Shown: positions 17,577-26,760 of the stretch, in pieces | Layout: every line of letters begins with the position of its first letter | Position numbering within the stretch: position 1 is the first letter of the stretch | Origin: Labilibaculum sp. | GTDB taxonomy: Bacteria > Bacteroidota > Bacteroidia > Bacteroidales > Marinifilaceae | NCBI RefSeq assembly: GCF_963664555.1 | Contig: NZ_OY761461.1 | Coordinates: forward strand, 1,860,001-1,924,000 | Length of the DNA: 64,000 nt | Direction of reading: 5' to 3' | Translations under genes and position numbers: made by a program | The notes under the pieces: generated by a model | The model's input: the letters and a program-made list of their open reading frames with translations, nothing else | The model's database searches: none | Told to the model about the DNA's origin: nothing

Positions 17577-18190
17577 AAAAGCAATTCTTTTTTATTGTGG
17601 TAATAATCGCTTTTGCCACAGCCGTTTCGGCTCAATCGAATGCAGTTAAATCCTGCAGCAAATCAAGCCTTGTTTCCCAAACCGATAGCGTAAAAATCAA
17701 ACAAACCATAGGTATTGCCATCGATTTGCTTCCTCCAATTATGAGTGCCACAACCGGCAATCTGGGGTATTCGGCTCAATTGTGGTATGGATACAGGAAA
17801 TTTCGGGTTCGCGGAGTCATTGCAGGTTTTCAGATGCCCGATAAATTGATGAGGAATAATGATTTTAAAGATTTAAAAACAACAGCCAAAGCTTTGATTT
17901 TTGATTGTTTCAAAAACAATAATTTTGAAGGTTGGTGGCTGGGAGCAGGGACAGAAATGTGGGACAACACAATCAGCTCGAAAATTGACAACAGGAGTTA
18001 TGATTTTACAAATTATGTGATTACGGCCGGTAGTGGATACATCATCAAGCTGCATAAAAACTTCTACATTGAGCCTTGGGCTGCCCTGCACTATGTGTTA
18101 AATAATGAAAAAGTATCAGTTGGTACTACAGAATACAAAACCAAAAAGATTCAGGGGGAAGTATCGTTGAAAGTGGGTTGGCATTTTTAA
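17573..18190 (+). CDS. Secreted protein, probably a small outer-membrane beta-barrel
   Basis: This 205-residue protein has a signal peptide at residues 1-20 (AVSAQ). The mature part has alternating-hydrophobicity strands, aromatic-rich turns such as GYSAQLWYGYRKF, GWWLGAG and EPWAALHYV, and ends in the aromatic GWHF, as outer-membrane barrels often do. No enzymatic motif is visible and I do not recognise the family. The 5' leader carries an unusual hairpin and possible leader ORF. The Crp/Fnr gene upstream may control it. Confidence 0.65.
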   Translation: MKKQFFFIVVIIAFATAVSAQSNAVKSCSKSSLVSQTDSVKIKQTIGIAIDLLPPIMSATTGNLGYSAQLWYGYRKFRVRGVIAGFQMPDKLMRNNDFKDLKTTAKALIFDCFKNNNFEGWWLGAGTEMWDNTISSKIDNRSYDFTNYVITAGSGYIIKLHKNFYIEPWAALHYVLNNEKVSVGTTEYKTKKIQGEVSLKVGWHF

Positions 18191-18463
18191 GTGCATCAGC
18201 TAAATAATCGTAAAACAGAAGAATTGTACGTATTTTTAAAAGTATTTGGGAGTATTATTGATTTTCAATTTTGTAATTTGAAGAATGGATTTAAGTCTTG
18301 TTAAGTTTTTGTATAATAGTATTTTAGATTGATTGGTGAGAGGTTGTTGTCTGTGGGTAAATCAGATTGTTTTAATTTTTAAGCTTGTTTGATTTAATAG
18401 AGACAGGATGTTTTTATACCTTCGTAAAATTTTTTATTTGAACAACCATTGAATAGAACAACT

Positions 18464-19960
18464 ATGGCTACGATTATTAATGACGTTTCGAGAACCTTTA
18501 GTGAGTATTTAATTATTCCAGGACTAACATCGGTTGATTGCACACCTGATAAAGTTAGCTTGATGACTCCCCTGATTAAATTTAAAAAAGGGGAATCTTC
18601 CGGAATCAACATGAAAACACCTTTTGTATCCGCAATTATGCAATCTGTTTCCGATGATGGAATGGCTATTGCCTTGGCGAAAGAGGGCGGTGTTTCATTT
18701 ATTTTTGGTTCTCAGTCAATTGAGGAACAGGCCAAAATGGTTAAGAAAGTAAAAAAACACAAAGCTGGTTTTGTTGAGAGTCGCGCTAATATCACTCCTG
18801 ATCAAAGCTTGCAGGATGTTATTGCCTTAAAAGAACAAACTGGATTTTCAACGATTGGTGTAACGAGTGATGGATCACCAAATGGAAAATTTTTAGGTAT
18901 TGTTACAGGCCGCGATTATCGGTTAAGTAAGGATAGTTTAGATAAAAAGGTGAAAGAGTTTATGACTCCTTTAGAAAATCTTACTGTTGGTGAGTATGGA
19001 ATCAGCTTGACAGAGGCAAATGATATTATCTGGGATCACAAATTAAATACTTTGCCTGTTATCGATAAAAAACAAAACCTGAAATATTTTGTTTTTAGAA
19101 AAGACTACGATAATCACAAAGAGTACCCGAACGAATTATTGGATGATCATAAAAGATTAATAGTGGGTGCAGGTATTAATACCCGTGATTTTGAAGAACG
19201 TGTTCCTGCATTGGTTGATGCTGGCGTTGATGTATTGTGTATCGATTCATCGGATGGATTTTCGGAATGGCAAAAGATTACAATTCAGTGGATTAAAGAA
19301 CATTATAATGGGAAAGTAGCTGTTGGAGCAGGAAACGTGGTTGATAAAGCTGGTTTTTTATATTTAGCTGAGTCTGGCGCCGATTTTATTAAAGTTGGTG
19401 TAGGTGGCGGATCAATTTGTATTACCAGAGAGCAAAAAGGAATTGGCAGAGGTCAGGCAACTGCTTTAATTGAAGTGGCCGAAGCCCGCGATGAATATTT
19501 TAAGAAGACCGGTGAGTACATTCCAATTTGTTCCGATGGTGGAATTGTAATGGATTATCACATGACCCTTGCGCTGGCAATGGGAGCTGATTTTATGATG
19601 ATGGGAAGATATTTTGCCCGTTTTGATGAGAGTCCAACCAGAAAACTTTTGATTGGAAACAGTTATGTAAAAGAATATTGGGGCGAAGGTTCGAACAGAG
19701 CAAGAAACTGGCAGCGATATGACATGGGAGGTAAGGACAGCCTTAAGTTTGAAGAAGGTGTAGATAGCTTTGTACCTTATGCAGGTAAATTAAAAGACAA
19801 TCTAGATATTACCACAGGAAAAATCAAAGCTACCATGTGTAGTTGTGGTGTTACAACAATTGCAGCATTGCAGGCTGAAGCAAAAATTACCTTGGTTTCA
19901 TCTACAAGTATTATCGAAGGTGGTGCTCATGATGTTATCGTTAAAGACACAAAGAACTAA
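18464..19960 (+). CDS. guaB: IMP dehydrogenase
   Basis: IMP dehydrogenase makes XMP from IMP with NAD+, the first committed step of GMP synthesis in the cytoplasm. With the ATG at 18464 the protein is 498 residues: a TIM barrel with two CBS domains inserted at about 105-225, nucleotide loop [13 protein letters not shown] with catalytic C319, and flap region near SKGEG-like residues further on ([15 protein letters not shown]). The frame is open from a TTG at 18449, but the ATG 15 bp later is the better start. The second GMP enzyme, guaA, lies apart at 48893. A terminator follows directly. Confidence 0.95.
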   Translation: MATIINDVSRTFSEYLIIPGLTSVDCTPDKVSLMTPLIKFKKGESSGINMKTPFVSAIMQSVSDDGMAIALAKEGGVSFIFGSQSIEEQAKMVKKVKKHKAGFVESRANITPDQSLQDVIALKEQTGFSTIGVTSDGSPNGKFLGIVTGRDYRLSKDSLDKKVKEFMTPLENLTVGEYGISLTEANDIIWDHKLNTLPVIDKKQNLKYFVFRKDYDNHKEYPNELLDDHKRLIVGAGINTRDFEERVPALVDAGVDVLCIDSSDGFSEWQKITIQWIKEHYNGKVAVGAGNVVDKAGFLYLAESGADFIKVGVGGGSICITREQKGIGRGQATALIEVAEARDEYFKKTGEYIPICSDGGIVMDYHMTLALAMGADFMMMGRYFARFDESPTRKLLIGNSYVKEYWGEGSNRARNWQRYDMGGKDSLKFEEGVDSFVPYAGKLKDNLDITTGKIKATMCSCGVTTIAALQAEAKITLVSSTSIIEGGAHDVIVKDTKN

Positions 19961-19984
19961 GCGATTTAAGTTCAAGAATATTTC

Positions 19985-20014
19985 AAGACCAAGTATCTAG
20001 CTTGGTCTTTTTTT
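19985..20014 (+). terminator. Rho-independent terminator after guaB
   Basis: A 9-bp perfect stem AAGACCAAG / CTTGGTCTT with loop TATCTAG is followed by seven Ts. It lies 24 bp after the guaB stop. Confidence 0.88.
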
Positions 20015-20186
20015 ATGCCTACTTCCTTCATATTATTAATCTTACCTTATTTCAACTTCTGACAGATTCTAATTGGGTGAATAGTATGCAAATATGTACA
20101 TATTCATTATCTTTAAAGCGATTGCTAAGAAACTTTTTTATCTGAGAGGGTATTTCACGTATTGCTAACCTTTTAAAATATTCGTA

Positions 20187-21362
20187 ATGAATAAAGAATT
20201 CGAAGATATACAACTGGAAATTAGAAAATTTGTAGCTCCTGAATATATTTTCGGACTTGATTCAAGAGTTTATGTGGGTTTATGTTGTCAAAAGCTTGGC
20301 GGGCGGAAAGTATTGTTAGTTACCGATAACATAATTTTAAAATCACCATGGTTATTGGAGGCAGAAGATAAATTGAAAGAAGCTGAAATTGACTATGTGA
20401 TTTTCTCCAATGTTTCTCCTAATCCCAGAGATTACGAAGTAATGGAGGGGGCGCAAATGTATAGTCAAAACAGGTGCAATATGATTCTGGCAATCGGAGG
20501 AGGGAGTGTTATTGATTGTGCAAAAGGGATCGGGATTATCGCAAACAACGGTGGAGATATCAGAGATTTTGAAGGGGTAGACAAAATATACAAGCCTATG
20601 CCTCCTTTAGTATGTATTCCTACTACAGGAGGAACTTCAGCAGATGTTTCTCAATTCGCAATCATCAATAATTACGAAGAGAAATATAAGATGGCTATTA
20701 TTAGTAAAGCAACTGTACCCGATGTGGCACTGATTGATCCTTATGTTTTAACGAGTATGAATAAGCATTTAACCGCTTGTACCGGAATTGATGCCCTTTC
20801 TCACGCCTTTGAAACGTTTGTGTCAAATGCAAGTTCAGCATTTACCGATTTATATGCACTCGAGGCAATCCGGCTGTTAGATAAAAATTTATTGTTATCA
20901 GTACAGGAACCAAGTAATTTGCAGGCAAGAGGAAAAGTAATGCTGGCAAGTCTTTATGCCGGATTGGCATTTTCAAATGCCAGTTTGGGATGCATTCATT
21001 CAATGGCTCATAGTTTGGGTGGGTATTTAGATCTGCCGCATGGTGAGTGCAATGCCATATTATTACCACACGTGGTAAACTATAACTTTGATGCAGCCTG
21101 TGATAGATACAAAAAAATAGCTGAAACCCTTCAATTACCATCGGTGGGGATTAATAATCAGGAAAATAAAAAATCACTGATGAACTATCTCTTTCAAATG
21201 AACAAAACATTAGGTGTTGATAAAACTCTTCAGCAAAAGGGAGTAACTTTAGATATAGTTCCTGTTTTGTCGGGCAAAGCAATTAAAGATCCGTGTAATG
21301 CAACAAATCCAAGACCTCCGCTAAAAAAAGATTTGGAAGTTGTTTATAAAGAAGCTTTATGA
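20187..21362 (+). CDS. ercA: Iron-containing alcohol dehydrogenase, ErcA-like
   Basis: This 391-residue class III alcohol dehydrogenase shows the NAD-binding GGGSVIDCAKG and metal-binding region with GIDALSHAFE, SMAHSLGG and LPHGECNAILLPH. The family oxidises alcohols or reduces aldehydes with NAD(H) and a divalent metal. Its next gene, one base downstream, is a PAS histidine kinase; that arrangement matches ErcA, which in Pseudomonas is tied to an ethanol-oxidation regulatory system. An enzyme paired with a kinase may act in sensing more than in bulk metabolism. No quinoprotein alcohol dehydrogenase genes are nearby, so the signal may differ from the Pseudomonas case. Confidence 0.82.
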   Translation: MNKEFEDIQLEIRKFVAPEYIFGLDSRVYVGLCCQKLGGRKVLLVTDNIILKSPWLLEAEDKLKEAEIDYVIFSNVSPNPRDYEVMEGAQMYSQNRCNMILAIGGGSVIDCAKGIGIIANNGGDIRDFEGVDKIYKPMPPLVCIPTTGGTSADVSQFAIINNYEEKYKMAIISKATVPDVALIDPYVLTSMNKHLTACTGIDALSHAFETFVSNASSAFTDLYALEAIRLLDKNLLLSVQEPSNLQARGKVMLASLYAGLAFSNASLGCIHSMAHSLGGYLDLPHGECNAILLPHVVNYNFDAACDRYKKIAETLQLPSVGINNQENKKSLMNYLFQMNKTLGVDKTLQQKGVTLDIVPVLSGKAIKDPCNATNPRPPLKKDLEVVYKEAL

Positions 21363-21363
21363 T

Positions 21364-22560
21364 ATGGAAGATAAATGGATTAATGATCGAAATAAAATAA
21401 TAGGGCTGGGTGAGAATTCACTTAGGAAAAGTTACTATCCAGAGTTACAAAATAAAATTGAAGAGCTGGAAGATTCGCGGAAGAATCTGGATACGATTAT
21501 TAACAGCACAAGTGATGGAATAATTATTCATGATATTTCGGGTAAGATTTTATTTTTAAATAAGCCTGCTGAATTATTGTTGAATGTTCAATTGAATGAT
21601 AATTTAACGGTAATGGATATATCTGCTGCCCAAAATGAAATTGAAAGTCTTTCTGATATTTGGAACAAAGTAAAAAATAACAAAACACAAACAATAGAAT
21701 GGATTGTTTTACAAAATAAAACGAAAAAAGAAATACCTGTTCAGGTTTCTATCAATACTACTTTTTGGAATGGCTTGCATGTTTTTGTAGCGGTTGTCCG
21801 CGATTTTACAGAGCGCAAAGAATACGAAGAAAAGTTGCTAAAAGCCAAAAAGAAAGCAGAAGAAAGTGATTTTTTAAAAACAGCTTTTTTGCAAAATATG
21901 TCTCATGAAATTCGAACCCCCATGAATTCCATTATTGGGTTTTCTGAATTGCTTAACGATTTGGATTTATTACCTGAAAAACGCAAAAAATTTACTTCCA
22001 TAATAATTGATAATGCCAATCAGCTTCTTTCAATTGTAAACGATATACTTACCATTTCTACCTTACAAACAAAGCAGGATAAGGTTTATATGGAATCAAC
22101 CAATATCAATCAGGTTTTGTATGACTTGTTGGTTATTTATGAAAAACAGGCATTTCCCCGGCATTTATCAATTCAGCTTCATCGAGCACTATCCGATCAG
22201 GAATCAGTTGTATTTACTGATAAAACTAAAATAATTCAGATTTTAACTAATTTACTGAACAATGCTTTTAAATTTATTCATGAAGGAAGTATCGAGTTTG
22301 GATATCGGCTGATTGATGAGGATATGGTTTTTTATGTAACTGATAGTGGAATTGGTATACCGGAAAAAATGCAAACCATAATTTTCGACCGGTTTATGCA
22401 GGCAAGTAATTTTGTGAAGTTTAATTATGGTGGGACAGGATTAGGTTTAGCCATTTCAAAAGAATTCGTTGATTTGCTGGGAGGTAAAATTTGGGTGGAA
22501 TCTGATGTAAATAAAGGTTCAACATTCTATTTTACCATTAAGTACCTCCCTGTAAATTAA
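21364..22560 (+). CDS. PAS-domain sensor histidine kinase paired with ErcA-like protein
   Basis: With the ATG at 21364 the protein is 398 residues, starting one base after the alcohol dehydrogenase stop. It has a coiled-coil N-terminus, a PAS domain (about 40-150), HisKA with phospho-acceptor H181 in QNMSHEIRTPMNS, and an ATP-binding domain with N box TNLLNNAFKF, G1 DSGIGIP and G2 GGTGLGLAISK. No membrane segment is seen, so it senses a cytoplasmic signal. No response regulator is adjacent. An upstream TTG at 21340 would overlap the previous gene and is less likely. Confidence 0.88.
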   Translation: MEDKWINDRNKIIGLGENSLRKSYYPELQNKIEELEDSRKNLDTIINSTSDGIIIHDISGKILFLNKPAELLLNVQLNDNLTVMDISAAQNEIESLSDIWNKVKNNKTQTIEWIVLQNKTKKEIPVQVSINTTFWNGLHVFVAVVRDFTERKEYEEKLLKAKKKAEESDFLKTAFLQNMSHEIRTPMNSIIGFSELLNDLDLLPEKRKKFTSIIIDNANQLLSIVNDILTISTLQTKQDKVYMESTNINQVLYDLLVIYEKQAFPRHLSIQLHRALSDQESVVFTDKTKIIQILTNLLNNAFKFIHEGSIEFGYRLIDEDMVFYVTDSGIGIPEKMQTIIFDRFMQASNFVKFNYGGTGLGLAISKEFVDLLGGKIWVESDVNKGSTFYFTIKYLPVN

Positions 22561-22595
22561 GGAACATTTTAACAATTAAGCTTCAGATTTAAAAT

Positions 22596-22664
22596 ATGAA
22601 GTTCTCGGTGCATGCAATAATTGGTGTACTCATCGCTTTATTTTTTATTAAGTTTGTATTTTAA
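22596..22664 (+). CDS. Possible 22-residue single-span membrane peptide
   Basis: ATG at 22596 to TAA at 22662 encodes a peptide of 22 residues with the hydrophobic run IIGVLIALFFIKFVF. It stands alone between the kinase stop and the Crp/Fnr start, in a 125-bp gap. Small membrane peptides of this kind are real in many bacteria, but in AT-rich DNA a hydrophobic 22-codon ORF can also be accidental. Confidence 0.3.
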   Translation: MKFSVHAIIGVLIALFFIKFVF

Positions 22665-22685
22665 TTGTGAACAAAGTGAACTAAA

Positions 22686-23261
22686 ATGGCGGAAGATAAT
22701 AAGCTACTATACTATTTGAAAAAATGGTCAGATATAACAGATGAAGATGTCCCCGCAATTTTATCATCTTTCGAAACTGTACCTATAAAAAAAAAGAAAG
22801 ATCTTCTTGTTTCCGGTGATATATGTAAATACTTGTATTTTATTACGAAAGGTTGTTTGCGTTCTTTTTATGTTGATTCAAAAGGAGTAGAACATATTTA
22901 CCAAATTAGAATGGACAACAATTGGATTAGCGACCTGGAAAGTTTTTTTACGCAAAGTCCTTCAAAATACAATATTGAAGCGATAGAAGATACACAAATG
23001 CTCCGTATTTCATTTGATAGAATGGAACAGTTATATCGTGAAGTACCTGAATTGGAAAGATATTTTCGCATTCTTTTTCAGAAAGCGTACATTAATGCTC
23101 TAAAGCGCTTAAATGCAACTATGTGGGAGACGGCTATGGATCGGTACAACGAAATGTTGAAAGAACATCCGGATATGTTTCAGCGGGTACCATTAATTTA
23201 CATTGCTTCCTATTTGGGGATTACTCCTGAAAGCTTAAGCCGTATTAGAAAGCGCAGATAG
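22686..23261 (+). CDS. Crp/Fnr-family transcriptional regulator (second)
   Basis: This 191-residue regulator has a beta-roll sensor domain (about 20-120, with YLYFITKGCLRSFY and RMDNNWISD) and a C-terminal short winged helix ending IASYLGITPESLSRIRKR. It lacks an obvious cAMP-binding signature and Fnr cysteines. It resembles the regulator at 16812 in length and C-terminus, so the two may be paralogues. The group downstream (YceI, dioxygenase, quinone reductase) suggests a redox or quinone-stress response, which is inference from context. Confidence 0.87.
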   Translation: MAEDNKLLYYLKKWSDITDEDVPAILSSFETVPIKKKKDLLVSGDICKYLYFITKGCLRSFYVDSKGVEHIYQIRMDNNWISDLESFFTQSPSKYNIEAIEDTQMLRISFDRMEQLYREVPELERYFRILFQKAYINALKRLNATMWETAMDRYNEMLKEHPDMFQRVPLIYIASYLGITPESLSRIRKRR

Positions 23262-23341
23262 GTTCCAACTTTCTTCTCTCTTAACCTGAATCAATTTCAT
23301 TTCTTAACATAGATCAAGTGCACAACGGTTGTTGTCATGTT

Positions 23342-23356
23342 ATTTTTGTATCGTAA
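23342..23356 (+). promoter_or_regulatory. Promoter-like box upstream of the YceI gene
   Basis: TATTTTTG at 23341-23348 matches the Bacteroidota -7 element TAnnTTTG. It continues into GTATCGTAA, the same 15-nt word found at 17441-17455. The YceI ATG follows about 35 bp later, a plausible leader length. A clear -33 TTTG was not found. Confidence 0.55.
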
Positions 23357-23390
23357 CAATTTATTAAAAACAATTTAAATTTTTAGAGAT

Positions 23391-23954
23391 ATGAAAACAA
23401 TGACATTATTAGGAATGCTTTTAATAGGAGGAACATTCTCAACGTTTGCACAAAAAAGTGAGATCAAATTGAACGAGTCAGCTGTTAAATGGACAGGAAA
23501 TAAGATTGGTGGTTCGCACGAGGGAGAAATTCAAATTAAAAGTGGATATTTTGAATTAAAAGATGGTGATATTACAAGTGGAGAAGTTGTAATGGATATG
23601 AATACCATTACAAATACCGACATTAAGGATGAGGGCTATAATCAAAAACTAGTAGGTCACCTAAAATCAGATGATTTCTTTGGTGTTGAAAATTTTCCGA
23701 CTTCAACTTTTGTAGTGAGCAGTGCAAGCAAATTTGAAGAAGGAAAAGCCAAAGTATCAGGCACACTAACCATTAAAGGAAAAACGGAAAGCATCTTTTT
23801 TGATCTGTTCAAAAAAGGCAATGAGTATTCAGCCCAATTAAAAGTTGATCGCTCCAAGTATAATGTACGCTACGGCTCCAATTCATTCTTCGATAATTTG
23901 GGAGATAAAGCCATCGATGATATATTTATCCTTGAAATTAAACTTGTTTTGTGA
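23391..23954 (+). CDS. YceI-family secreted lipid-binding protein
   Basis: This 187-residue protein has a signal peptide (residues 1-20, ending TFAQ) and a lipocalin-like YceI domain. Recognisable parts are SAVKWTGNKIGGSHEG near the mature start, the LKSDDFFGVENFPTSTF segment, and the typical end YNVRYGSNSFFDNLGDKAIDD. YceI proteins bind isoprenoids or amphiphiles such as polyprenyl quinones in the periplasm. A 12-bp gap leads to the dioxygenase gene, so they are likely co-transcribed. Confidence 0.92.
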   Translation: MKTMTLLGMLLIGGTFSTFAQKSEIKLNESAVKWTGNKIGGSHEGEIQIKSGYFELKDGDITSGEVVMDMNTITNTDIKDEGYNQKLVGHLKSDDFFGVENFPTSTFVVSSASKFEEGKAKVSGTLTIKGKTESIFFDLFKKGNEYSAQLKVDRSKYNVRYGSNSFFDNLGDKAIDDIFILEIKLVL

Positions 23955-23966
23955 TAATTGATTTTT

Positions 23967-24854
23967 ATGATGGAAAGGAATACGTTTTTAAAATCACTTT
24001 TAATGGCGATACCTGGAATTATTATCAGCACAAAATTAAATGCCATGAAAACAATTACAGAATCTTTAATGAATACACCTAAAATGCCGGTACTCTTTTT
24101 AGGACATGGTAGTCCAATGAATGCCATTGAAGAAAATGAATTTGTACAAGGATTTAGAAAAATATCGTCGGAAATAGAAATGCCCAAAGCAATTTTAGTA
24201 GTGTCAGCACATTGGGAAACTGCCGGAACAAAAGTAACTGCCATGGCAAACCCTCCAACTATTCATGATTTCGGAGGGTTTCCTCAAAAGCTTTTTGAAG
24301 TGCAATATCCTGCATTAGGAGACCCAGAGCTCGCTAAAGAAACACAGGAGTTGCTTAAAAGTACAGAGGTGCATTTAGATCATAAATGGGGACTCGATCA
24401 TGGAGCCTGGACTGTAATTCGGCACATGTACCCCAAGGCAAATGTGCCGGTAATTCAACTCAGTATTGATTTTCATAAAAGTCCGGCTGAACATTATGCT
24501 TTAGCTAAAGAATTAAGCAGGCTTCGCGAAAAAGGGGTTCTTATTGTAGGTAGTGGGAATTTAATACACAATTTACAAATGGTTGCCTGGAGTAGGTTAA
24601 ACGAAAATTTCGCTTTTGATTGGGCACATGAAGCTAACAGTAAAATGAATGAATACATATTAAATGGTGATCATGAAAGCTTAATCAACTTTTCAAAACA
24701 AGGTAAAGCATTTCAATTATCGATTCCAACGCCTGAGCATTTTTTACCCTTGCTTTATACCCTTGCAATTCAAGATGCAAAAGACGAAATCAGCTTGTTT
24801 AACAATCAGCTCATTGGAGGATCATTATCTATGACTTCAGTTAAAATTGGCTGA
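23967..24854 (+). CDS. ygiD: DODA-type extradiol aromatic ring-opening dioxygenase (YgiD-like)
   Basis: This protein of 295 residues starts at the ATG at 23967; the TTG nine bp upstream is a weaker choice. An N-terminal hydrophobic stretch (LLMAIPGIIIS) may be a signal or anchor. The LigB-type catalytic domain shows metal-site histidines in GHGSPMN, SAHWE and DHGAW, and IVGSGNLIHNL. The family includes 4,5-DOPA extradiol dioxygenases and YgiD. Length and motifs are complete. It sits between YceI and a quinone reductase, in keeping with detoxification of catechols or quinones. Confidence 0.88.
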   Translation: MMERNTFLKSLLMAIPGIIISTKLNAMKTITESLMNTPKMPVLFLGHGSPMNAIEENEFVQGFRKISSEIEMPKAILVVSAHWETAGTKVTAMANPPTIHDFGGFPQKLFEVQYPALGDPELAKETQELLKSTEVHLDHKWGLDHGAWTVIRHMYPKANVPVIQLSIDFHKSPAEHYALAKELSRLREKGVLIVGSGNLIHNLQMVAWSRLNENFAFDWAHEANSKMNEYILNGDHESLINFSKQGKAFQLSIPTPEHFLPLLYTLAIQDAKDEISLFNNQLIGGSLSMTSVKIG

Positions 24855-24924
24855 AATTACAATTGTCTGAATTAGAATGTTTATCAGACATGTTAAAAAA
24901 TAATTAGTATAAAAATTTAAAGAC

Positions 24925-25767
24925 ATGAAAATAGCAGTGACAGGAGCCACTGGCCAACTAGGCGGTTTGGTTGTAGCAGAATTAAAGAAAAGAGTTGATA
25001 ATAATAGCATTGTAGCTTTGGTACGAAATCCGGAAAAAGCTTCAAGATTAGGTGTTGAAGCTCGTGCTTTTGATTATACAAAAAGTGAGGAATTAGTAAA
25101 AGCACTTGCTGACATTGATCATTTGTTACTTATATCAAGTAACGAAATTGGTCAACGCGCCGATCAGCATGCCAATGTAATAGAAGCGGCCAAAAAAGCG
25201 GGAGTAAAATGGATTGTTTATACCAGTTTATTGCATGCCGATACATCAACACTAAATCTTGCCGGAGAACATTTAGCAACAGAGAAAGCATTGAAAGTCT
25301 CAGGCATTGACTATACAATTCTAAGAAATGGCTGGTATACCGAAAATTACGCAGCTTCAATTGGAGGAGCCATAGCTGGCGGAGCATTTATTGGAAGTGC
25401 AGACAATGGAAAAATATCATCAGCAGCAAGAGCTGATTATGCCGAAGCGGCAGCAGTTGTGTTAATTGATGAAAGCAACAAAGGGAAAGTTTACGAATTA
25501 GCCGGTGACCAGGCTTATACACTCAGCGACTTGGCTGCTGAAATTACAAAGCAGACTGGCAACGATATTCCGTATAAAAACTTAGCGGAGATAGATTATG
25601 CTAATATACTTGCAAGTTTTGGAATTCCAAAGGGTTTTGCAGCGGCAATAGCAAGTTGGGATATCAGCGCATCAAGAGGGGATTTGTTTGATGATAGTCA
25701 ACAACTTTCAAAATTAATAGGCAGACCAACAACATTATTGGAAGAATCTGTAAAAGCAGCATTGTAA
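24925..25767 (+). CDS. qorB: NAD(P)H:quinone oxidoreductase, QorB-like (NmrA/SDR family)
   Basis: This 280-residue Rossmann protein begins with TGATGQLGG, the nucleotide-binding loop of atypical short-chain reductases. Further matches to the QorB group are VALVRNPEKA, LLLISSNEIGQRADQH, IVYTSLLHADTS and LRNGWYTENY. Known activity: NAD(P)H-dependent reduction of quinones. It is about 70 bp downstream of the dioxygenase and on the same strand, so it likely belongs to the same stress-response group. Confidence 0.88.
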   Translation: MKIAVTGATGQLGGLVVAELKKRVDNNSIVALVRNPEKASRLGVEARAFDYTKSEELVKALADIDHLLLISSNEIGQRADQHANVIEAAKKAGVKWIVYTSLLHADTSTLNLAGEHLATEKALKVSGIDYTILRNGWYTENYAASIGGAIAGGAFIGSADNGKISSAARADYAEAAAVVLIDESNKGKVYELAGDQAYTLSDLAAEITKQTGNDIPYKNLAEIDYANILASFGIPKGFAAAIASWDISASRGDLFDDSQQLSKLIGRPTTLLEESVKAAL

Positions 25768-25981
25768 TAAGCAGTGGTAACAAATTAATTCTGCTTAATA
25801 TCTGCAATAAAGCTGATGTTGAGTAGAATTTTTTTTTGTATTAAAGGATGAAATATGAGTGAAATGTGCGCATAAGAAACAGGCATCGGACAGTGAAAGA
25901 ACAGAAGGTTTGTTTTATTCTTTGTTTACAGGTCTTCGAGAACTTTAAATACCTATTTTTGTTTTCAAATTTACAATTCAT

Positions 25982-26425
25982 ATGAGATATTTTTTGATGT
26001 TGCTGGCTCTTGCTGTTGGCTGTCTGTTACCTGTTCAGGCAAGTATTAATGCCAAATTGGGTGCATTTTTAAAAGCCCCTTTAATGGCGGCTTTGGTTAA
26101 TTTTATGGTGGGTGGTTTTGTGCTTTTGCTGGTTATTTTAGGAACCCGGACACCAAATAATTTGTTGCTGGCAGCAAAGGAGGCTCCAATATATGCATGG
26201 ATAGGCGGACTGATGGGTTCTATTTTTGTTGGTTCTATTATTTTTCTGATTCCCCGATTGGGCGCTGCTTTAAGTTTTGGATTGATTGTGTGTGGTCAGT
26301 TGGTGTTCTCGTTAATTTTAGATCATTTCGGGATGTTCGGCGTTCCTGTGCAACCTGTTAATTGGGGGCGAATTGCAGGTGTTCTTTTAATTCTGGTGGG
26401 CGTTTTGGTGATTCAGAAGTTTTAA
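25982..26425 (+). CDS. YdcZ-family (DMT superfamily) transporter
   Basis: This 147-residue membrane protein has about five hydrophobic segments and the family signature near the start, QASINAKLGAFLKAPLMAALVNFMVG. YdcZ/DUF606 proteins are half-length drug/metabolite transporters that work as dimers. The substrate is unknown. A terminator follows about 58 bp later. Confidence 0.85.
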   Translation: MRYFLMLLALAVGCLLPVQASINAKLGAFLKAPLMAALVNFMVGGFVLLLVILGTRTPNNLLLAAKEAPIYAWIGGLMGSIFVGSIIFLIPRLGAALSFGLIVCGQLVFSLILDHFGMFGVPVQPVNWGRIAGVLLILVGVLVIQKF

Positions 26426-26482
26426 AATTATGATTGAACTGAGGGGGATGAGGTTTTACATAGACATGAGAGCTTTTACACC

Positions 26483-26513
26483 AAGAGGAACCAGTTTGGC
26501 TCCTCTTTTTTTA
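26483..26513 (+). terminator. Rho-independent terminator after the YdcZ gene
   Basis: Stem AAGAGGAACC / GGCTCCTCTT with one mismatch and loop AGTTT is followed by seven Ts. Confidence 0.8.
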
Positions 26514-26565
26514 TAATCCCTACCACGTTTCACCCTCTCCCTACCCAAATTGAGTACAACATTCC

Positions 26566-26760
26566 TGTCTTGGAAGGCCAACTTCTTGTCTTGGAAGCAC
26601 TGCCCGCTGTCCCTGAAAGGCTTTACCCTTGTCTTGGAAGGCCAACTTCTTGTCTTGGAAGCTATATTTCAGGGTATTACACAGAATATTCCTTTGTAGA
26701 ACTTGTAACTTCTTCCTTGGGACTTGATCCTTTTCCCTTGAAACTTGTCCTTATTCCTTC
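26566..26760. repeat. Degenerate tandem repeat, about 21-bp units, with an exact 33-bp direct repeat
   Basis: The 33-nt word beginning TGTCTTGGAAGGCCAACT and ending TTGGAAGC occurs exactly at 26566-26598 and 26630-26662. Both are made of roughly 21-bp units starting TGTCTTGGAAG, with a diverged unit between. Looser CTTG-rich copies continue to about 26760, reaching the 3' end of the convergent aminopeptidase gene. No gene is seen in the gap. Confidence 0.8.

Noticed and set aside
18449..18463. TTG start for guaB
   Set aside because: An ATG 15 bp downstream fits the family N-terminus better.
18191..18463. Purine riboswitch upstream of guaB
   Set aside because: No conserved purine-aptamer pattern was seen; the leader is short and AT-rich.
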